Shown here piece by piece: positions 37,501 through 49,500 of a DNA stretch of 64,000 nt (within the stretch, counting starts at the first letter, position 1; the number at the start of each line of letters is the position of its first letter). The stretch spans positions 8,494,001 through 8,558,000 of the forward strand of contig NC_065532.1 of assembly GCF_020184175.1 (NCBI RefSeq), written 5' to 3'. The notes beneath the pieces were generated by a model. The model had not been told where the DNA came from, did no database searches, and was given only the letters and a program-made list of their open reading frames with translations. A program made the position numbers and the translations under genes. The DNA comes from Aphis gossypii (lineage: Eukaryota; Arthropoda; Insecta; Hemiptera; Aphididae).

Positions 37501-40500
37501 AAGTAGCTGTTGTGTTGACGTGTTGTAAAAGTACAATATTTTTACAGTGTATATAAAACTATACAAGTTGTAACAAAAACTAAATCTAACTTTTTATTTG
37601 TTTGTATAGTATGTCCTGTACTAAAAATTATTTTTTATTTACCTTAGTCATCGCTGCTTACATCAATTTCTTTGATATAATTTTTGATTTAACAAAGTTT
37701 TATTTATTCCAATAAAATTTCAAAGAAATTCCTTAGTATTAAGTTATAAGTAGTTTCCGATGAATCATTAAATAGTTTTTGTATTTTTAATATGGATCAA
37801 TGTGTTATTTGTTTTAACTATTTTTTTCATAGAAAACAAATCTTGTTATGCATATTAAGTACCAATAAATTACAAATATTCAACAGTATGTTGTAGATAT
37901 TTTTAATTAAAAAACACATTTAATATATGTTGACATATTGAACACAATAAATTAATGTCTAGCATCATAATATATGATTTTTTAATAATAGTGTTAACTG
38001 ATGTAGGTACCCACCTAAGACTTGAGACTGTAAAATAATTATTAATTTTACATGTATTTTTAATTTATACTGTAATTAGAAATAAGATTTATTATTTTTT
38101 TATAATATTTAATTTTCTAGACCTTTTTCTAGCCTTTTACATTATTATTTTTAACTTGAAAATCATTCATTATTGACTTACTGTACTTTGAACAAAGTCT
38201 ACGGGCGGTGGACTTGGATAAAATGAAGCTAATGCTTTTGTTTCTCGTTCCAAATCATCGTCTTCGCCTAAAGCAGATTTCCGTCTCCTCATAGAGGGTG
38301 ATGATATTTTCGCAGTTTTCCCTACAGTCATTTTTGATGTTTAATTTTATTTTTAACTCACGAGAAAAAATGTTTAATATTTGATCACTGTGTCCACTTA
38401 TATGGATGACTGTACGTGCGGCTATTTGGCATGAATAAACTGTGCACAAAAAAGGGAGTACAAATTGAATAATCACCTTAAATTGGACTACACTGAGGCA
38501 ATGATGAAACCTACGCCCGTTACTTTACAGGATAAGCTGTACGAAGGATATAAAAGTATGGCGTTAAAAGAAATTAAACGTCACAAATGTTTAGATAAAT
38601 AATGTATGATTGGCTACACTTAGCTGACACAGAACACTATTACTACCTAATGAATGTATACTATGTGTATCTACTATCTACTCTATATTATTAATTTGTT
38701 TCTTTAAACATCGTCACTGTGTTTTATCTGTTTGGATAACAACGATTACAGGCAATAAAATATTGATTCTGAGTTCTGTATTTTAGCGATCTTTTTAAGC
38801 GAAACTAAATTAAATCTTTAGTCAACATTAAGTGAATTGGACAAGTAGACAACTGAATAATAAACTAATTAGTGCGTGTAATGTTATTACTTATTTGATA
38901 TATAGGTACCTACCATTTTATTATTCATTTATACAGTGGTTATTGATTATTAGTACTGATAAAGAGTGTTATTATTTATTACGATATCGTATTTTAAAAT
39001 ACATGTTTTATCTATTGCGTTATATATTATGTTAATTGTATTTTGTATTTTTGCACTAAAATAAGGTCAATTTATATCTTGCTTTACATGTATATTTAGG
39101 TTGTATTGTATTCATTATCATACAAAATTCGATTATCTTACGTTTGTAGCATAAAAATAGAGGATAAATTAAATTTTTAAGATTACGATTTCCCGTAGGA
39201 TTACATTATCTTAAAACCTATACAGTATATGGAAATAATTGACAATTAAATATTTAGAATTAATGAATAATAACATTATAAAGAATTATTATGAACATTT
39301 GTATTGTACCTCCCCTAATGAATTAAGATTTGAGAGCAGTATTTATTTTAAATATGAATAGAAGTTAATAATAATTACGTTATAGAATTTAGTTATAGTT
39401 CATTAAATAAGTGAATTTTAAATTTAATTTAGTTCAAAGTTTACATTATGGATATGGTTATAGTATTATGTATAGGTACGGTACTGTAATTGTACTATAT
39501 AATTAATAATATTACTCTGTTATTTGGAACTCTTTTGACTTTTATTATACATTTTTTACGACATAATTCTTATAAATCTATACCTTAAGTATTAAAATTA
39601 TTTGATAGTGTCTTGAGTACATCATATAAAGATATGCTGATAATTAATTTATTATTACAATATTACTTAAACATGGGACAATAATACAATTCATTATTTT
39701 AATTAGTATATAACCAATAAAATAAAAGTCAATTTGGAGCGACTAATAATGACATTTATAGCGAAGTAATATTGTGGAGTTTATAACTTAATTATTCATT
39801 TGATATTCGATAAATGTAAGTGTAAAATTGAGTATAATTTAAAAAACATTTTAAAAACATTGATCACAATTTACATTTACATATTATTATCATGTAAAAA
39901 AAATAATGCCTTCACTACTGAACAGACTAGGTATACCATCATTTTAATAAAATAAATGTCTGTACACATTATACTACATACGCGTCTATTTGTATGCGTT
40001 CATGTGAAGTGAGGCGTTTTAATTATAAAATGATGTATTTTATTTTTTGATATTAACTAACCTAACCTTTTTATGATTTTATATTATACATTTCATTTTT
40101 TATAATATTCCCAAAATGATAATCTCCCTTTAATATGATATGTTATTTTATTTTAAAATGATTCTCTTGAGTTTGCACTTTTGTATATAATTGTGAAAAA
40201 TAGGTAAGCAATAGTAGGTACCGCTCTACAGTACCTATATATGTCTTGTGGGTCATTACTCATTATTATTGAGTTTCCTTCAACAACATCCAAATACCTG
40301 CCATTTTAACCACAAAATACTTTGTGTTTTTCGATTTCAATTAATCGTGTAGATACTCATCTACAAAAAATAATACGCTCCGCTCAGAATCTAAAATACA
40401 TTAATCTAATTATGTTTTATATGTAATATTGTAAGCTTCACATTTCTAAAATAGCATGTAGGTAAAAAGACATTGGTGATTTATTTTCATAGTTAAAATA

Positions 40501-43500
40501 GTTTAGTTAAGTGAAGTAGTACTAGAAGTTTAATAATTGTAGGGAAATACAAATTAAAATCTCGTTTAATTTTCGTTATGTGCACACTACCCAGATATAA
40601 ATGTTGAAAACTTACATAACAATAATTTGATTAAATTCAAATAATTAAATTGATACAATAGCCAACAACGTATAGGAATATTCATGTATTCTGCTTTATC
40701 ATTATAAATTTTATACGAAAATACCTATTTGAAAAATTCACAGCTATTTTGATGGATTTAAGTTCAGTGTGATAAGTAATAACTAGTACATAAGAAGTGT
40801 TAATAATATTCATAACTATCTACCTATATTCCTAATATATGAAATTTCAGTTTTTTTTTTAATGACAGATCAATTAGCTACATATTTATAAATCTTTAAA
40901 GAAAAAAAATGTGTTACTATAATATGTATTAGGTACTTACGTATTAAAGCATCCTTATGTTATGCGTACCAAGACCAAATAAGAGTAATTTTATGTAATA
41001 ATATAATAATGTGAATTATTTTATGCTTTTATGATAATCTAATAAATATTTTATAAGTATAACACTTACTTTGTTAATTTCAATCAGATTGATACAAAAT
41101 ATAAATTTTTATCTATTTAAATTAAAAAAAAAAAACATACATGGTTGTGGTTTTTTCTAACTTTTTATTTTTGTTTACAAATCTAAAATACTTTAGTATA
41201 AGTATAAAAAAAATCTCTGATAAGTTAAACCAATAGTGGGGGCTTACATATTTGAATAAACAAATGTTTTCCTCAATATTATGATGATTGCTACAATAAC
41301 TAGTAGATTATGCTAATACGTTTATAATTATAGATATAAACAAAATTATTCTCATGATAGTTTTTTTGGTTTATTGCTTTTTATCTATTATGATCACACG
41401 AACATTATGAAAATTCAAGGTCAACCGTTATTTTTTATTATATAAATAATGTGACTAATATTAAGTTTATAGATACGTTAAGACTTAATTATAAATAATA
41501 TATCATCCGGTTGTATCAGATGTAAGTAACTACCTAATATTATAAGTTGTATTTGTATAGTATATTATTGTTATGTAGGTATTTCTCAGTTAAGAAATTA
41601 TGATACTTTAAGGTTGGTACTATTTTTGATCCATTCGATGTGGAATGATAATATTATAATGTTTGTTAAAATTTGCACTGAAATCAGTGTTCACATAGTT
41701 TAAAAAAATAGGTAAGAATTTTTAAAATGAATATTTTACTGGTTTTAAATATGACTTATTCGTAATTTTAATGAAATGAAAAAAATACATTTGCGATGAT
41801 TTTTTGGTTTTTATTAAAATAATGTATAATTATATTTTAAATGTTAGGTTGGCTGTGGAAAAATATTGAATTGGTTAGAGTTTTAAATTTATTTATTTAT
41901 GAAATGTAAAAATGATATGAGAACGACTAACATTTTTATTCTTCACATCTTTGAGTTGGGTTAGGTTAGAATTATAAACATTTTATTCTATACAATAAAC
42001 CATAATAATTCAGTTTTAAAAACTAATAAATATTACTTAAAATAAATATAAAATTATTATAATTTAGTTAAACAATTTATAGAGTTCATATAGAGCTACT
42101 TTTTCAGTTTTGTATTTTTGTCTTTTCAATTTATAAAGGTAGAGGACATACTATTTACTATGTCTATAACTATGTATGTATAACACATATATGCAATTAA
42201 TTATTTAAAAACAAAAAATAAGGAGCTTGGGATACCTACTATTAGTATATACAATATACATACATAATATGCGAATTCCATTCAATTACATATTATTAGT
42301 TGCGTAGGATTGTAATTTGTAAAAACTTAAAATATAAAAATATACACTAAATTAAAAACATACTCAAAACATTTAAAACTACTTTTATTTACATACAATA
42401 TAAAGTTTAAACAGTACAGTACAATAATTATAAAGTGATCTACAGTTTGATATATTTAATTTAGGTTTAGATATAGTTATAATTTTTAAAATAACGGAAA
42501 ATCTGAAAATCTGCAAAAAATACATTTTTGAAATAGGTAGTTTTGCAATAATTATTCTTCAAAAATTTGGTAGTTGATGTAAATATAACTTTTTAAAAAT
42601 AAAAAAATACTTTATTTTAATTTTATTTTAAACGTTGTTTAACCTGACATATTTGACAGCTATCTGGGCAGGTATTAGTTATTATTAAGTTATTTCTAAA
42701 TGTTTTAAAATAAACATATACAGGTACTCAACAACAATATGTAATTGACTGCTTATAAAGTAAATTACATTAAAAGTCATCATGTTTAGTTATAGCAAGA
42801 CATGTTTTTATATATCTGTAAACTATAAAGATCGGTCATTAACCGCGAGTACCAACAATACAACGGATAAAAAAATACTACACTATATCCGGTTCATCTA
42901 TTATTCATCTAAAATTTAGTATAGGTACGTATAAAATGAAAATCAAATAGCTAGTGTTCATTCAACATTTTATATTATGTTTGAATATTATAAGATAAAA
43001 AATATTGCAATTACCTGTATAATTATAATTTATAAAGTAGTTGTTTTGTCATATTTCAAATATCCGCAGTTATTCGTCATAATTTGTTGATCGAAGGCTG
43101 AAGACATCTTAATCTTAACATTTATTGGACTTCCTATTATTTTTTAATTTATTCAGTTTATTAATTATTTAAACTTAAATATTTATATTATATTTTTTAA
43201 ACCACTGTTATCATAGAATTTTTAATGTAGTGCTAATAATATGATTAGAACAAATTTGAAATTTACTACAAGTATAAAAATTAAATCCATAAAGTTTCAA
43301 AATATTTTTTCAAAAATATTTGATTTAAACTAAATAGAATGTAAAACCAAATATATTTAAGTATAAAAATATTTTTTTTTGAAGGCATTGTATTAAATTG
43401 ACACAAAACTTACAAGTTGTAATGCGATATGTTTTTACTTATTTTGAATTTCTTGATTGGCTTTACAATTTCATAATATGGGAATGTATTTAATACAAGT

Positions 43501-46500
43501 ATCTACAACTTAAATTTTCATCATCGATAAATACTGTCATAAATTATTATTTTTATTGTTAATTAAAGTTTACATAGATTATAATTTTTGGTAAGTACTG
43601 AGTTACTTGTCCTTGTATTGTCGATCATCGAAACTCATAATTGGTAAGCACAATAATGGTTAACAAGATATTTTAAACAAATAAAATATTTTTTCGCAAT
43701 TACATTTTATTTTGTGCTAGAAAATCTTTTTGAAGTAAGTAATCAACTACTGAACTACTGAATTGCGCGATTGTCATACAAAATCAAGTAGGTGGCTACA
43801 TATAGTTTTAGTTGTTAGGAACTTAATACTAACGTATGCATTTTAACAAGGTTACGTATTATTTTCTAATATTATTAAAATAATTTATAATGTATTGTCT
43901 AATATAATGAATAGACACTAAATATATAAATATTAATGTAAACAAATATTGACTGTTGTGTAATATTTATTGGGTAGTTGAGTGATAATTCTTAAATCTA
44001 AAATTGTTAACATGGTGATATGAGCTTATAATATTTTGATGTTTATGATTAATTCTCAAATTTCAGTAATAGTTAAGTATATCAATTTTAAAATTTACAT
44101 AGAGATGATACGTTAACCTCGTTTTTTTTTATCACAATAACAGGTATTATGTTTATGATTTATTTTCAGTTATTTTACCTATTTAGTACCCATTATTAGA
44201 ATCTATATCATACATTTTTTAAAAATGATTGTTTATTACTGTACCAGCTACCCAAACTGCCAACTATCTATTATAAGGTTATGTTGATGCATAATATATT
44301 ATAGTAACTACACGGTAATTAAATATGTTTATTGATACACAAGAAGTTTACTAATAGTTTTATAGTAAAATTACATATTTTGAATAATGAGATCATAGAA
44401 AAACACTACTCTGTTTATATAATATAATGTGACAGTTAAAGTACATATATTTAATTTTAAAAAATGTAAATGGTATTCAAATAATTTGAGTGAGATTTAG
44501 TTGAAGATTATATTTGAAGAATAATTATCACATTACAGTCGAACTTGGTTAACTCGAACTTCTTTAACTTAAAATCATTGATACCTCAAACTTTTTAGTA
44601 AAGTCCTAGAATTTTCTATTCAAACAATAAGAAAATCTTGTTCAACTCGAAAATTTTAGTGAATAACTTAAAGACTCAATTTTTTTATAAAATTATGATA
44701 TCCCCCTTAAAAGTGTACTGAACCCTTCATTCTCATTATTGCATAAGCACAAATACATTTTAATAAATTAAGACGATTTAACAAAAATAACTAGAGGTTA
44801 GTGATGAAATTTTTGAAGCTTTCAATAAAATTGAACGATTTACTGCAAATACTGTGATCAACAGTAAAACTTAAATAGAAATAAATACTTTTCTTAAAGA
44901 ATTTTCTAGCCTAATTTTTGTTCATAACTTTTTAAAATTATACATACGAGTATTAATAAATAATAATTGTAAATATATGAATCAATAAAAATTTATATTT
45001 TATTTTTAGTTATTTTTTTTCCATTCAAATTAATCATTGAATTTATACTGAATAATTCGCTTATAATTATTAAAAAATCATATAAAAATAATAAATGTCG
45101 AGACGCTGCGTGTCTCATTCTTCATTTGTATACGTCACTTTTTGAAAATATGGTAAGTGGGTAAGAGGGGTTTGAAAAAACATGGTGTTATAATACTTAT
45201 ATGAAAAGCTAATGAATACATAATTAGGTAACTTCAATAACAAATTATTTTCCGGAAAGATGTATTAGTGAAATAAATACCACATTGGAATTGGATAACT
45301 TTTTACCATTACTTTTCATGTATTCTTTGTTCTAGAGCGTAACTTAATTTGAGAGGTTTAACGTTTAACTAAGTATGTTAGTGTGTGCAATACTTCAGTC
45401 TATAATTTTAGAGCCACAATTATTATCGCGCTATGAAATTCTAATTATATTCTCATTTTTATTGTTTCGTAGGATTATTATTAAAAATATTATATTAATA
45501 GAATAATAAAAACAAATAATTAAAAAAAAAAAATAACTTGACTACCCAATGTTGGACTTTAATCAAGAAAAAAATGTTTTAAATTTGTAAACTTTTTAAC
45601 TTGGATTTGTACTGTTGTAGTAAATAGGTTCACTATTAAGAATTTAACATTCTTAGTGAACCAAAATTAAATGATGTTTATTATTTTATTTCAGAAACTG
45701 AGATTAAAAGTAAAAAGAGTTTTCCTCTGAGGAACCCAAAAAAGCGAATATTTTCAGATTTTAAAAACTAAACTAAGACTTGGATCACGGGGATCATTAA
45801 CGATGAACCTATGTACAGTATTGTTGAAAAATATTGGCTATTGCCTATTACCAACCATCATAATAAAAAATTCGATAATTTGAATGATCTTTTATTAATT
45901 ATTTATTATGATTTTTCTTTTTCTTTAGAGTTATATATATATTTCAAAGTAAAAATCGATAAAATTAAGAATTTTTAAATAATGATTAATGATCATATTG
46001 AATTAAAAAAAAATTACATGAAAAATCTCAATTAAGTTTTATAAATTCATGATGAAATAAAATATTTTTTTATTTCTTATCACATATCTAACTATGTCGT
46101 TACTTTGAACAAAATTCATGTTTTTAAATGAAAAAGGGTGGTCAAGCGGGTAACGCTCTGCTATATAGTAGGTTAGGTTAGTTAAATTTGAATGTAATGA
46201 TAGGTATCACTATATACGAAAAACAATCCTGAACGGAGATGATTTGTCAGCTTAAAATAAATATTTTTCAGCTGGTGGCAAAAAAGATGGTACATGTTTT
46301 AATGGCCTGAATACTCCAAAATTAAATCATGTTCAGAAAATACCAACTTAAACAACTAGTGTATGTTTCAAGTTTCTACGATTAGTCATTTTTAACTACA
46401 ATAAAAATTATTTGATAGTAAATCGTTATTTTATGCATGAATTTTTTATTTCGTAAAAATTTAAATTTAAGATAAAACTTTTTAAATTGACAACGGTCAA

Positions 46501-49500
46501 ATTCTTTTATAATTATTGTAAGCCAAACTTATTAAAAACCTTGTATTGCATTTTAAAATCTTAACTACTTATACAAACATTTTTGTAATTTTTTAACTAC
46601 AAAATAACTTGCAAATATTCATGATTTTGATAAATTTTTGTCAATATTTAAATTTCAAACGCTAACAAAAATAAATTAAACAATTGTGCATGTATATTCT
46701 TAAAATTTTTGAATCACTATTAGTATAACTCATTAAAAACTGTATTAAATTTCCAAGTATTTTGACTAAACCAAAAATTGTTTATCGATATATACATATA
46801 AAAAAAAACTAAAAGAAACCTATCTCTATAATGCACTAAGGATATTCAATTTTCCACCAGAAACCATCCTTGAAGTTTTAAATTGAAGTATTGTTTCGAA
46901 AATTTATATTTTATATAAAAACAATAACATTACAATATACAGACATAAAAACAAAAAAGACACACATCATTCTTGATCAATGCATTCCTTACTTTGTTCA
47001 GAATGTAAAATGATTACTTTTCGTCTAGACAGATTAAACTAGTATACTATATTTTTTAATACCTACTACCAACAATCTACATGAGTGTCCTACCGCATAT
47101 TTTACTTTTTAAATTTTTAAATTTTATTGGTATTATTCATTATTTAGGTATCTATAATACAATTAAATGTAATAAATATTTGTTTTATATCTATTTTACC
47201 TTTCAAAATTATTAATATTATTAAATCATCTGAAAATATTTATTATTTATAGATTTTATAAATTTCAGATTTTAGATTTCAAATAGAGTAATATGAATGT
47301 ATTCATTTTACAATGATGTATGTTTTTTTTTCTGTCGACCATTATCTATTAGAACAGTAAACCCCTAGATTTCTGGTAGGAATGTGAATCTATTTGGTAA
47401 AAGCGGGTAAAATAAATTACTTTAATGACAATATAAATATATCATAAAATATATTTGGTAACATACATGCTGACTTATTGTCTTTACTCAGAATCGTTAT
47501 AAGTATACGAAGATTTATCATTTAATTATAAATTTAACACACACATTATATTATTAACTTACTTTTCAATAATGAGCTATACTCGACAATTACTGTATAA
47601 TGGCGCAATTACTTAATTTATTTTTAGATCTGTGAATTATGTAAAAAAATCCATAATTAAAATAATATATTTTTTTCCCCAAGAAATGTTAACGTACATA
47701 TTTTATTTTTAAGTATTCGTAACCGGATAGACAAGTTATACAAACGTTACAAATTAATAATAAAATTCAAGTAACTATAGCCAATATAGGTTATAAATGT
47801 TTTTATGTTTTACCTATTATTAAATAACTTATATTTTATTGTACTATATATTACAACAAGCTACAGTAGAAATGCTTATTGCTTAAAATATATAATCTGT
47901 TTACCTTGACACTTTTAAGTAAATTATTTTATTTATTTAATATACTTTTTTATTAATTTTAAAATTGTATGCGACAATAAAATAAAATAATTTATAATTA
48001 GTTTATCGTTGTATTTTTTTTTTATTATTGAATTAGATTAGAGAATAGTAAAATTTAAAAGTACTTATACTCAAACGAATTTTAATATCAATCCAATTTG
48101 TTCAACATTTTAATTTTTCATTTCATGATTATGATTAAGAAAATATGTAAAATGAAAAAAAAGTAGGTCAGCACATTTCGGTGGTGGATGTTTGTCGCCC
48201 CTTCGGTCCTCGGACAAGATAGTATAATTTTACTGTAGGTATTCGATTTGAATGCAATATGATTGCACTCGATAAAAAATGATTCTGAGCGGACACGAGG
48301 GGATCTTTTTTATTTAATTTTATTCGTTTCTATGATGATAAACAAAGCCATAATTATTTTACACCACATAATCGTGAAGTTGTACATTTTTTCTGCTTTA
48401 ACCGCTTTTATTTCGAGAATCATTTCGAAAATCAAAAAATAACCTCTATAAAGTACCAGCTTAAGAACATTACCTTTCAGAAAATATGCAACACTTGTAC
48501 TTTTGAGCAAGTTTAGGGGAAGAAAAAGTGTTTACAGAATAAAAAAGAAATAAACATTATTGTAAAACCAATACATTCCTCGCTCCGCTCAGAATCTAAA
48601 ATACTTAGTTAATTTGTATAATGAAAAAAGTTTTGACGATTTTTAAGTAGAACACTCATAGTAAGTTGTCTATTATCACTCGTAAAAATATAGTATCCCT
48701 ATCTTATAGTTATTGATTATAACAAATATAGTTTTATACATTAATATTTTTATTATTCTCATATTTAATCTTATTTTATGATTTTAGAATATTCATTCTT
48801 AAATTTAAACAATGTACAATGGTGTAATTCTCATTAGTTATATATACTACTAATTCAATATTGTTATAAATTATAATATTTATTAGATACTCGGAATCAT
48901 AAATAAATCAAACTATTTTAATCAATTTAAGTAATTCGATAATTTTTTATGGATTTATGTTAAGTAACATTTACACATTATTCTATAAACTTTGGGTAAG
49001 TGAATAATATAATATTTCATAAAAAGGCTGTATAGTAAAATATCTCTATGTGATTATATTACTATGTCTATAAATACGGAATAATGAAATAAGTGATTTA
49101 ATAAAAACTAAAACGTATTTTCACCTCCATATTTAATAATACTACATTTTTCTAAAATTTTTCGGGTAAAAACTATTTAATTAAATTTATTGTTTGGCTT
49201 TGTATGATCTTTTTAGACGACTAGTTTTACGGTTTTCACAAAAGAAGTTCATTTGCAAAATGTACGCGTACTGTTTAGTTATGCATGTGTAATGTGTGTG
49301 TGTATATATATATTATACATTTATACATACCTACATATTGTATTGAAATTGTCAGTACTCAGTAGTATAACAATCTTTAGTCAATCGCATCTGTTGTTCA
49401 TTCTTTTAAGATGTCTAGGTTAGTCAGTCACAGTTAATTATGTACATCATAATTTAATTCTATCCATTCTTTTAATTATTGCTAAACTATACCATTTGGT

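Larger units (their letters stand above)
29822..38181. other. Long ClC-2 intron (proximal), mostly AT-rich sequence and repeats
   Basis: Intron between the alternative first exon at 38182-38331 and the common exon ending at 29821. I see no other gene in it. Supported contents are listed separately: hAT-like end at 31944, MITE at 33173-33320, repeat copy 2 with its SINE (35758-36552) and an (AT)n tract at 37301-37334. Confidence 0.55.

Noticed and set aside
46127..46137. tggtcaagcgg looks like a tRNA A box
   Set aside because: No B box or cloverleaf follows; it sits in a dispersed repeat.
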